Of a stretch of DNA of 40,059 nucleotides, positions 31,328-38,417 are shown in pieces. The first letter of the stretch is position 1; every line of letters begins with the position of its first letter. Origin of the DNA: an uncultured Bacilli bacterium (lineage in GTDB: Bacteria > Bacillota_I > Bacilli_A > RF39 > UBA660); the NCBI GenBank assembly GCA_947626115.1, contig CANQQX010000009.1:1-40059 (forward strand), in the 5' to 3' direction. Under the pieces are notes generated by a model. It was not told the DNA's origin. It saw nothing but the letters and a program-made list of their open reading frames with translations, and made no database searches. A program made the position numbers and the translations under genes.

Positions 31328-31364
31328 CAAATAAAAAATTGGCATTAAGCCAATTTTTATTTGC
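31327..31364. terminator. Bidirectional terminator prsA / minus-strand operon
   Basis: Long stem GCAAATAAAAA-TTGGC / GCCAATTTTTATTTGC around ATTAA, starting at the prsA stop codon and reaching into the last codons of the minus-strand gene. T-runs lie within the stem on both strands. Confidence 0.8.
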
Positions 31365-31905
31365 ATAATTTTCTTTTTTTACTTTCGTTTACTGGTACTA
31401 AATCAGTAAATGTCATATTTAAACTATTATAAATTTTTTTTACTTCTTCTTTTTTTACTCCCGGAATATACCATTCAAAATATTTTTGATAATAGGGAGT
31501 ATTCATAAATCTTTTAACGCGACCAGATACTGTAAATAAATCTATTACATCTTCGTCTTGATAGTCTTCTAATACCCTAGTAAATCCGAGTCTTTCTATA
31601 TCTAATACTTTATCTAATGTTTGAACTGATTTCCAACTACATTCTTTCATATTACCTTTTTCTTCAATATAATCAGTTAAATAAGATAAAACTTTAAAGC
31701 CATCTTCTCTACTCATTTCGGGTGGTAACATAAAAGGTTTATAATATATATCTACTAAGCCATAATTGCCATCAGTTTCTCTTTTATAAGTTTCATAATA
31801 ATGCAAACGATATAAATTTTGATTACCTATGGGATGATCAACAAAATCAGCATTAAATTCATCTTCACGATATATTTTTTTACTAAAGATATCTTTTATA
31901 TTCAT
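31357..31905 (-). CDS. Hypothetical protein at the end of the ackA-nrnA-recX operon
   Basis: 182 residues, soluble, mixed alpha/beta, rich in Tyr, Lys and Asp. Words such as DHPIGNQNLYRLHYYETYKR and the C-terminal KKRKLCK are not known to me. A good AGGAATT-type ribosome site is absent, but recX ends only 5 bases upstream, so coupled translation is likely. No predicted membrane segment. Function unknown. Confidence 0.75.
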   Translation of the reverse strand: MNIKDIFSKKIYREDEFNADFVDHPIGNQNLYRLHYYETYKRETDGNYGLVDIYYKPFMLPPEMSREDGFKVLSYLTDYIEEKGNMKECSWKSVQTLDKVLDIERLGFTRVLEDYQDEDVIDLFTVSGRVKRFMNTPYYQKYFEWYIPGVKKEEVKKIYNSLNMTFTDLVPVNESKKRKLCK

Positions 31906-31910
31906 AATTC

Positions 31911-32645
31911 CTACTTTCTAAAGCCTTGTTTTAATAGAGCTTGTTTTATTTGATATTCTAATTCTTCACCATTATATTTTTTACTTAATTTATTTTTTTG
32001 CTTATCATATTCTTTTTGATAAATAACATCATCATCTTTAAAATCATATTCATCTATTAAAGATAATATATCTTCTTTCGAAAATCCTTTCGTAATTAAA
32101 TCTTTTATTATCTTTTGTTTTAACATCATACTAGATAAATTATGATTACTATTTATTTTTTTCTTAATTATTTTATTTATTTTATCAAGCCATATATCAT
32201 TATTAAAAGTATCTAAATAATTATTTATATCACTATCTTTAAAGCCTAATTTTTTAAGTTCATAATGAATATTTAAAGGACCAATCATTTTTAAATTAAT
32301 TGCATCATTTATATAAGCTTTAATATATAATAAATCATCTAAATAGCCTTCTTTTTTTAATCTCGTAATAGTATAATTAATTGCTTCTTTATTAAATTTA
32401 TTTAACTTCTTTCTAATTTCTTTTTCGGTTCTAAGTTTAGCATTAATAAATTTAAGAGCAATATAATAACTTTCTAATTTAGCATTTTCTATAGTTATTT
32501 CTTCTAACTTTTTGATATCTAATTCTTTTTTAATTAAAAGTTCATATTTTAAAATTATTTCATCATATAAAGAAACTTTAGCATTATTATCCAAAGTTAA
32601 TTCATATAAATTATTATGTTTTTTCTTAAAATTATTTATTTTCAT
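31911..32645 (-). CDS. recX: Regulatory protein RecX
   Basis: 244 residues, helical three-helix-repeat protein that limits or modulates RecA filaments. Family words are ALKFINAKLRTEKEIRKKL, the following ITRLKKEGYLDDLLYIKAYIND (as RLKKEGYLDD and YIKAYIND) and IHYELKKLGF, repeated again in weaker form towards the C-terminus (EDILSLIDEYDF, YQIKQALLKQGF). Its start overlaps nrnA by 14 bases. Usual length for Firmicute RecX is about 210-270. Confidence 0.9.
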   Translation of the reverse strand: MKINNFKKKHNNLYELTLDNNAKVSLYDEIILKYELLIKKELDIKKLEEITIENAKLESYYIALKFINAKLRTEKEIRKKLNKFNKEAINYTITRLKKEGYLDDLLYIKAYINDAINLKMIGPLNIHYELKKLGFKDSDINNYLDTFNNDIWLDKINKIIKKKINSNHNLSSMMLKQKIIKDLITKGFSKEDILSLIDEYDFKDDDVIYQKEYDKQKNKLSKKYNGEELEYQIKQALLKQGFRK

Positions 32646-33603
32646 AGTCTTTACACGCTGTATCCAAATCTTTGATCAAATTATCTACTTCTGCCATAGT
32701 TTCTAGTTTAGCCCCAGATGCATATTTATGACCACCACCATTATAATGGTTTGCTATAGTATTAATTATTGGTCCTCTACTGCGAATACTTATTTTATAT
32801 TGTTTATTTTTAACATCTTCGGTTATAAATATCCATACAAGTAATTCATCAATAAAATTATAACCATTAATTAAATTAGAAGGAGTTGCCACATCAACAT
32901 TAAATTCTTTTAAATCTTTATCACTTATTTTAATATAACCTAAACCATTTTCATTAATTACTAAATTATTAGTAATAAACGCAATAAATTTGTGTTCGGA
33001 AAAAGGTCTTGTATATAAAATATCATAAAGAGAAGTAAAATCTATATTACTAACCTTTATTAATTCTTTTACGGTATCAAAAGTATCATAAGTAGTATTT
33101 TTTAAAGAAAATCTTTCACTATCGGATACAATACCTAAAAATAAATTATTAGCAATATTTTCATTTAATTTCAATTTTGTATTTAAAATTAATTCTGTTA
33201 CCATTTGAGCTGTACTAGATTTATTAATATCTGTCCAATCAACTCTCGCTTTAATATCATCATTTGGATGATGATCTATTTTAAGTATTTCTGTATATTT
33301 TAAATCTTCTATTCCATCAATACGATGCATATTTGGAACATCTAACACAATTAATAAAGGATTAGTCATTTCTTTATAATTTGGTTTATTTAAAGAACCA
33401 AATTTTTTAAATTTAGAAACAGATACCCCAACGGCATATACTTTTTTTTCCGGAAATGTTAAAGAGATGGAATCTCTTAGAGCAATTTGACTACAGATAG
33501 CATCTGGATCAGGGCCAACGTGTCTTGCTATAACGATTTCATCATACTTCTTTATTGTTTTATAAATTTTGTTTAATAATAATTTGTTAATTATAAGAAT
33601 CAC
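32632..33603 (-). CDS. nrnA: DHH/DHHA1 phosphoesterase, NrnA-like (nanoRNase / pAp phosphatase)
   Basis: 323 residues. The DHH domain carries HVGPDPDAI (residues about 28-36), the Asp in LIVLDVPN, and KIDHHPNDD, together the metal site. The C-terminal DHHA1 domain has NHYNGGGHKYASGA for substrate binding. Relatives degrade 2-5 nt RNAs, pAp or cyclic dinucleotide products. The frame starts at GTG 33603, directly after the ackA stop. The site AGTAGGTG is weak, and a slightly later non-ATG start is possible. It is co-transcribed with ackA and recX. Confidence 0.92.
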   Translation of the reverse strand: MILIINKLLLNKIYKTIKKYDEIVIARHVGPDPDAICSQIALRDSISLTFPEKKVYAVGVSVSKFKKFGSLNKPNYKEMTNPLLIVLDVPNMHRIDGIEDLKYTEILKIDHHPNDDIKARVDWTDINKSSTAQMVTELILNTKLKLNENIANNLFLGIVSDSERFSLKNTTYDTFDTVKELIKVSNIDFTSLYDILYTRPFSEHKFIAFITNNLVINENGLGYIKISDKDLKEFNVDVATPSNLINGYNFIDELLVWIFITEDVKNKQYKISIRSRGPIINTIANHYNGGGHKYASGAKLETMAEVDNLIKDLDTACKDYENK

Positions 33604-34803
33604 CTACTTAGTAATTAATTCCATTGTATCTAGAGCAATCATTAATTCTTCATTTGTTGGAATTACATATACTGGAACACTAGAATCGCTAGCTGATATT
33701 TTTCCTTCATGAATATCTAAGTAAGATGCAATACTATTATTAGCATTTTCATCTAATTTAATATTAAGTGATCCTAATCTATTAATGATGGCTTCTCTAA
33801 ATTCACGAGCATTTTCACCTAAACCAGCCGTAAATACTAAAGCATCAACTTTACCATCTAATTTAACATAATATTTGGCAATATAATCTACTATTCTATC
33901 GATATACATATCATTAGCAAGTTTAGCTGTTTCATTACCATTATTCATCGCTTCTTCAATATCACGATGGTCAGAATATTCACCACTTATACCATATAAA
34001 CCACTTTGTTTATTTAAAATATTATCAACTTCTTCAATACTCATACCTGTTTTTTTCATGATATAAGGAATCATTGAATAATCGATATCACCACATCTAG
34101 TTCCCATCATAATACCGGCATTTGGACTAAAGCCCATCGTAGTATCAATACTTTTACCATTCTTAACACAACAAATTGAGCCACCACTGCCAATATGACA
34201 ACTTATGATATTAACATCATCTTTGCCTAACATTTCTTGAACTTTTTTAGTTATGTATTTATGTGATGTTCCATGGAAGCCATATTTACGCACATTATAA
34301 TCTTCATACCATTTCATAGGTACGGGATATAAGTATTCTTTTTTTGCCATTGTTTGATGGAAAGCTGTATCAAAAACACCAACCATTGGGGTATTTGGCA
34401 TAGCTTCTCTAAATGCTTTAACGCCAACAATATTAGCAGGATTATGTAGTGGCGCTAAACTTGATAATTCTTCAACAGTTTTAATAACATCATCATCTAT
34501 TAAAACTGATTTATTATATTTATCACCACCATGAACTAAACGATGACCTACTCCATCTATTTCTTCAAGTGATTTAATAACATTATTTTCAAGCAATTCT
34601 TGAATTAAATATTTAATTGCATCACTATGATCTTTAATACTCGCTTCTTTTTTTACTTTTTCGCCATTCATTTTAATAGAATAAAAACTATCAGCAAGTC
34701 CTATTTTTTCAAAATAACCACTTATTAATTCTTTTCTTTCAGGTAATTCAATACAATTAAATTTTAATGAAGAACTACCAGCATTTACAGATAATATTTT
34801 CAT
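33604..34803 (-). CDS. ackA: Acetate kinase
   Basis: Converts acetyl phosphate and ADP to acetate and ATP, the substrate-level phosphorylation step of fermenters. 399 residues from ATG 34803 (MKILSVNAGSSSLKF); AGAGGTG is 5-6 bases upstream and the in-frame GTG at 34809 lies inside it. The phosphate-binding NAGSSS, GHRLVHGG, the catalytic Asp in VFDTAFH, the RKYGFHGTSH block, HIGSGGS and FTAGLGENA are all present. No pta is next to it. It heads an operon with nrnA and recX. Confidence 0.97.
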   Translation of the reverse strand: MKILSVNAGSSSLKFNCIELPERKELISGYFEKIGLADSFYSIKMNGEKVKKEASIKDHSDAIKYLIQELLENNVIKSLEEIDGVGHRLVHGGDKYNKSVLIDDDVIKTVEELSSLAPLHNPANIVGVKAFREAMPNTPMVGVFDTAFHQTMAKKEYLYPVPMKWYEDYNVRKYGFHGTSHKYITKKVQEMLGKDDVNIISCHIGSGGSICCVKNGKSIDTTMGFSPNAGIMMGTRCGDIDYSMIPYIMKKTGMSIEEVDNILNKQSGLYGISGEYSDHRDIEEAMNNGNETAKLANDMYIDRIVDYIAKYYVKLDGKVDALVFTAGLGENAREFREAIINRLGSLNIKLDENANNSIASYLDIHEGKISASDSSVPVYVIPTNEELMIALDTMELITK

Positions 34804-34849
34804 ATTCACACCTCTTATTACATTATATAGGACTTCTTAATTTTTGTAA

Positions 34850-34881
34850 ATAATGAAAAAGAAAAGTTTGCGCTTTTCTTT
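34850..34881 (-). terminator. Terminator of surface gene B2
   Basis: AAAGAAAAG / CTTTTCTTT stem (34858-34866 with 34873-34881) around TTTGCG, T-rich on the minus-strand side, 5 bases after the stop. Confidence 0.75.
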
Positions 34882-34885
34882 ACTA

Positions 34886-36508
34886 TTATTCTATACCCGC
34901 CACTCTAAATGGACTTGCTATTGTTCCTTCACCTGATAATTCTATATCACTTGTTAGGAAGAAGACCGGACGCGCCGCAATCTCGACGTTCACGACGCCG
35001 CCGTCGGCGGCAAAGCCATCCGCATCCACACCCCAGGCGCTGCAAATAGTGCCGCTGAACCCATCGCGCGACATGGTCCATTCGGTCATAATATCACTGG
35101 AAGGAGTCATCCAAGTTAAACCTAATGTTGATAAATCTATTTCTTCTTCCATAGTCATTAATGCTATAGTAGAACTCATACAATTTAATTCTTTATCACT
35201 TTCAAAACTACTACAATAATCTGTTATACTCATTAAACTTATATTTCCGGTTGTTTTATCTGCCGCTTTTGCTTCTTCTGTTACTACGAAATCTGCCGTT
35301 AATTTTGCATAATTTTTAGCTGCTTCTTTCTTGGTATTTTCATCTCCACCACCCATCATTGTTTGTTCATATTCACTCATTTTTTGTTGATCTTCTGAAC
35401 TCATATTATCTGGATTTACATCTCCATATAACCATGTAGCATTTACAATTTTTTCTTTTAATTCAATTGGTAGTGTTTTATAAAAATCATCATTTAAATA
35501 TTTATATAATTCACTCTCTGGCCATTTGATATCTGTTTGATAATCATTATTCCAGGCAATACTATTATTTGCTGGTGTATTTTTTATTACTTTCATCTCA
35601 CCATCTTCTGTTACTCCTATTATTCGGTACATGTCATTACCTTCTGCAGTTGAACAATCACTTCCTAAACAGATATAATTATTATTTACTGTTTGTGTTG
35701 TTTCAATTGTTTCCTGATCCATATCAAGACTATTTACTATTGAATTACCTTGACATCTATATAAGCCATTTACTAATTCATCTGTTAAACAACTTGTTTT
35801 TTCTCTTAACTCTGCTATTAATTTTGTGTTTGGGATAAATATATCACAACTTAACTCTGTTGTATTTATATCTACTTTTAAATTTCTACTTGCTAAATAA
35901 TTTTGATTATCTTCTCTATTTATTAATTTAATATATGCTTCTATATCTTCTGTTGTATTTCCTGTTAATTTAAAATTTAAATCATATTCTTTTGTTCCTA
36001 CTTCACTTATTTCACTTAAATCTAATTTTTCATTTATTAAATTACCTTTGAATTGTAATATTAAATCTCCTGGTTGTAATACACTTCCCATATTATTGTC
36101 TTCTGCTATTTCCATTGTTACTACTACTTTGGCTGTACAACTATATTTTGTTGTCTCTTCTCCATCAGTTATTTGTACTTGACTTATCGTATGGGTTCCT
36201 TCTTCTTCACTTAAGACATAGGGATTTTCTTCTAATTCATCTCCATAATATTCTGTTCCTTGATTGGCTTCAGCCATATCTTCTGCATTTAAATTTATAT
36301 GTAAGTTACCTGTTCCTGGTACTAATGTTGCTAAACCTGCTTTACTTATATCTCCTTTAATATTTGATTTACTTGTACTATTATCTGTATCTATTAAAAA
36401 ATAAGCAAATGTTGTACCAAGTGTTAATAATAGTAATGCAACTACTCCGATTATTGCAAGTCTTATTTGTTTTTTCTTTTCATTAGTATTTTCTACTTCT
36501 CTATTCAT
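34886..36508 (-). CDS. Anchored surface protein with TasA-like N-part and GC-rich variable C-terminal cassette (family B2)
   Basis: 540 residues from ATG 36508 (MNREVENTNEKKKQ), with AAAGGAAA 8 bases upstream. The longer frame to 36565 runs through the poly-G promoter and is not used. A membrane anchor at about 16-36 runs into AYFLIDTDN. The beta-rich N-half shares LQFKGNLINEKLDLSE and YIKLINREDNQNYLA with gene B1. C-terminal DUF6273-like features are MYRIIGVTEDGEMKVI, EWTMSR and RPVFFLT, ending GEGTIASPF. Codons for about residues 478-520 are GC-rich (about 64% GC, 34961-35090) in a gene that is otherwise near 30%. Reading frame and key motifs are kept. The promoter has eight G in the spacer. 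Confidence 0.85.
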   Translation of the reverse strand: MNREVENTNEKKKQIRLAIIGVVALLLLTLGTTFAYFLIDTDNSTSKSNIKGDISKAGLATLVPGTGNLHINLNAEDMAEANQGTEYYGDELEENPYVLSEEEGTHTISQVQITDGEETTKYSCTAKVVVTMEIAEDNNMGSVLQPGDLILQFKGNLINEKLDLSEISEVGTKEYDLNFKLTGNTTEDIEAYIKLINREDNQNYLASRNLKVDINTTELSCDIFIPNTKLIAELREKTSCLTDELVNGLYRCQGNSIVNSLDMDQETIETTQTVNNNYICLGSDCSTAEGNDMYRIIGVTEDGEMKVIKNTPANNSIAWNNDYQTDIKWPESELYKYLNDDFYKTLPIELKEKIVNATWLYGDVNPDNMSSEDQQKMSEYEQTMMGGGDENTKKEAAKNYAKLTADFVVTEEAKAADKTTGNISLMSITDYCSSFESDKELNCMSSTIALMTMEEEIDLSTLGLTWMTPSSDIMTEWTMSRDGFSGTICSAWGVDADGFAADGGVVNVEIAARPVFFLTSDIELSGEGTIASPFRVAGIE

Positions 36509-36537
36509 AATAATTTCCTTTCTATCTTTATAAGATA

Positions 36538-36565
36538 AGTATAAATTACCCCCCCCGATTGTCAA
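36538..36565 (-). promoter_or_regulatory. Poly-G spacer promoter of surface gene B2
   Basis: Minus strand: -35 TTGACA (36560-36565), ATC, eight G (36549-36556), TAATT, -10 TATACT (36538-36543). Spacer 16. Confidence 0.75.
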
Positions 36566-36579
36566 TTGGTTTTCAAAAT

Positions 36580-36633
36580 TTTACATAGAAGGTGTAAACC
36601 TAAATATCGTATTACTGTATATTTTTATTATAC
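36580..36633. promoter_or_regulatory. TTTACA-N7-TGTAAA dyad and conserved AT box upstream of B2
   Basis: Dyad at 36580-36598 and 33-base AT box at 36601-36633. The distances to the -35 box (14 bases) and to each other are the same as at gene B1, and the AT box differs by one base. The centre of the dyad differs (TAGAAGG here, CGGGAGA there). Confidence 0.6.
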
Positions 36634-36682
36634 ATTACAAATATTTAGTTATTCAAATTAATATTTAATATTTTGTCTTATT

Positions 36683-36711
36683 TTGACAACATTTGTCGAA
36701 ACTATTGTAAA
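36683..36711 (+). promoter_or_regulatory. Promoter of the structured RNA, copy R
   Basis: -35 TTGACA (36683-36688), 17-base spacer, -10 TGTAAA (36706-36711). GACAA-CAT-TTGTC forms a dyad over the -35, as in copy L. Confidence 0.55.
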
Positions 36712-36717
36712 TAAAAA

Positions 36718-37012
36718 AATCTCTATATAATAGAGAAATTGTTACCGATTAGTGGCGTCGCTTTTACACAACTCAAGTAACTACATCTTTTGATAATATC
36801 AGGTAATATCAAGGTTTTGGTGAAAAAGGAGTGTAATCATGAGCAATTTTAGAAAAGATACTATGCTTATTATCGTGATAATTATACTAGCGTTAATTAT
36901 ATTAAAGTTAGTATGAAAAATAAAACGCTAACCTTTTAGGTGTAGCGTCTGAAAACATCAGGTGCTACCTAATCGGTACACTTTCTATTTATATTAAAAT
37001 ATATTTTTTTAT
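36718..37012 (+). ncRNA. Structured RNA carrying a small peptide frame (copy R)
   Basis: Inverted homologue of 29570-29856. 5' hairpin CTCTAT/ATAGAG (36721-36735); closing stem GTTACCGATTAG (36741-36752) with CTAATCGGTAC (36969-36979); ACGCTA/TAGCGT hairpin; CTGA/TCAG hairpin; A/T hairpin plus TTTTTTT near 37003-37010. TTACAC can pair with GTGTAA just before the ATG. It stands alone on the plus strand between two minus-strand genes. Confidence 0.65.
36839..36916 (+). CDS. 25-residue membrane peptide inside the structured RNA (copy R)
   Basis: Same 25-residue product as at 29665-29742 (start MSNFRKDTML, membrane helix, end KLV), with silent changes (GCG for GCT, AAG TTA for AAA CTA) and a TGA stop. 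GGAGTG lies before the ATG. A 75-base block around the start is identical in the two copies. The stop TGA also indicates that TGA is not a tryptophan codon here. Confidence 0.7.
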   Translation: MSNFRKDTMLIIVIIILALIILKLV

Positions 37013-37030
37013 TTTTACAATAGAATTCAA

Positions 37031-38089
37031 CTATTTCAATGTCCTTTTTCTAATAAGTTCGCTAACTGGTTTAAAATTAGTACCTAATTCTTCTCTAATA
37101 TCTTCTTTATTAGCATGAAGAGCATGAATACATTCTAAAAGTTGTTCTGTGCCATCAATTACTTCAATGCCATACATTGGTTGAGTATCTAAATAAGTTA
37201 AATTAGTTATATATGTTTTAGTAACAATTCCCTTTTGATAGGCTTTAATAAAATCCATTGTCCTTCTTGTAAATAAACCAAATGTTGCACAGACAAAAAC
37301 TCTTGCTGCGCCCATATTTTTTAGTTCTTTAGCGGTTTCCAAAATAGTACCACCAGATGAAATCATATCATCTACTAAAATTATTGTTTTGCCTTTAGGG
37401 CTTTCCCCAACATATTGTTTATATTTTAAAGGATTTTTACCATCCACTATAACTGTATTATCACGTCTTTTATTAAAGAAAGCATGATTACAACCAAAGC
37501 GATCTGCAAAATGACGTGCCCTTAGTTGCGCTCCTTCATCGGGAGCGACAATTAAAATATTTTCTGGGTGGGTATAATCTAATTTTTCTCTCAAAACAAG
37601 TTCAGTAAGCATATTATCTGTAGCAAACATATTATCAAAATTATGTTTAGAAATAGCGGCAGAAACATCGGGATCATGAGCATCAACTGTTAAAATATTA
37701 TGAAATCCTAAATAATGACATTCTCTTAAATAATCAGCGGCTTCCATCGATTCACCATATTCTCTTCGATGTTGTCTACCATAAGGAAGAAAAGGTACAA
37801 TTAAATTGGTTCTGGCAGGATTTTCTTTTAGAGCGCCAATTACTCTTGAAATATCTCTAACATGATCATCCGGAGATAAAATTTTACCAGTATATGGATT
37901 AGGAGTTTTATCATTAACATCACAAATTACAAAAACATCTTGACCACGACATTCAGTTGGTAAAATTACTTTACCTGAGCCATCTTGAAAACGAATAAAT
38001 TCAGCTGGAACAATGTTTTCTTGTGGTATTCTTTTTTGTAATTCCTTCAAACAATTATTAATAAAAATTAATTTTTCTTTTACTTCCAT
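37031..38089 (-). CDS. prs: Ribose-phosphate pyrophosphokinase (PRPP synthase)
   Basis: Makes PRPP from ribose 5-phosphate and ATP for nucleotide, His and Trp synthesis. 352 residues, somewhat longer than the usual 315. Motifs are FLPYGRQHRR (ATP-binding region), DAHDPDVSAAI, VAPDEGAQLRARHFADR and the PRPP loop VDDMISSGGT near residue 240. The insertions lie around residues 45-75 (CDVNDKTPNPYTGKI) and in the C-terminus. AGGAG lies 7 bases before the ATG. A TTTACA-17-TATAAT promoter lies upstream but is separated from the gene by a terminator-like hairpin. Confidence 0.95.
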   Translation of the reverse strand: MEVKEKLIFINNCLKELQKRIPQENIVPAEFIRFQDGSGKVILPTECRGQDVFVICDVNDKTPNPYTGKILSPDDHVRDISRVIGALKENPARTNLIVPFLPYGRQHRREYGESMEAADYLRECHYLGFHNILTVDAHDPDVSAAISKHNFDNMFATDNMLTELVLREKLDYTHPENILIVAPDEGAQLRARHFADRFGCNHAFFNKRRDNTVIVDGKNPLKYKQYVGESPKGKTIILVDDMISSGGTILETAKELKNMGAARVFVCATFGLFTRRTMDFIKAYQKGIVTKTYITNLTYLDTQPMYGIEVIDGTEQLLECIHALHANKEDIREELGTNFKPVSELIRKRTLK

Positions 38090-38104
38090 AAACTACTCCT
38101 AAAA

Positions 38105-38133
38105 CTATAAAAAGGGTATTAATCTACCCTTTT
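38105..38133 (-). terminator. Terminator between the small gene and prs
   Basis: AAAAGGGTA / TACCCTTTT stem (38110-38118 with 38125-38133), then ATAG and TTTT on the minus strand. It lies downstream of the prs promoter, so it may act as a leader attenuator. Confidence 0.7.
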
Positions 38134-38145
38134 ATTCCTAATATA

Positions 38146-38174
38146 ATTATAGAAAATAAAACTTAATTTGTAAA
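38146..38174 (-). promoter_or_regulatory. prs promoter
   Basis: -35 TTTACA (38169-38174), 17-base spacer, -10 TATAAT (38146-38151) on the minus strand. Confidence 0.7.
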
Positions 38175-38183
38175 TCTTAAAAA

Positions 38184-38369
38184 TTACTTTTTCTTTAATT
38201 TTCTAAATTCATGAGCTTTACTATGTAAACATTTTACATCATTATTATTTTGATCTTTTAAATTACTTTCTAAATTATATTCATATGGATTAAAATAATT
38301 TTTCATTCTAGCTAAATAACTTTCATTTAGTAAATCATTACTTCTATAAAAACTATTATTTCTAATCAT
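38184..38369 (-). CDS. Small hypothetical protein (61 residues)
   Basis: Starts MIRNNSFYRSNDLL at ATG 38369; GGTGAT lies 6 bases upstream and overlaps an earlier in-frame ATG at 38381. Highly charged, Asn/Lys-rich, no membrane segment, with one Cys and a Lys-rich end (KKLKKK-like). Not recognised. It follows surface gene A2 by 48 bases and ends before a hairpin terminator, so it may be co-transcribed with A2. Confidence 0.6.
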   Translation of the reverse strand: MIRNNSFYRSNDLLNESYLARMKNYFNPYEYNLESNLKDQNNNDVKCLHSKAHEFRKLKKK

Positions 38370-38417
38370 TATTATCACCATTATTATTATGGTAATAATT
38401 ATTATTTTAATACACTA

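Noticed and set aside
35569-36360. Plus-strand Leu-rich frames opposite surface gene B2
   Set aside because: Composition artefact of the antisense strand.
36509-36565. Longer start of surface gene B2 giving an MTIGGGN leader
   Set aside because: The leader is the translated poly-G promoter region and lacks a ribosome binding site; the ATG at 36508 has one and is followed by a normal anchor signal.
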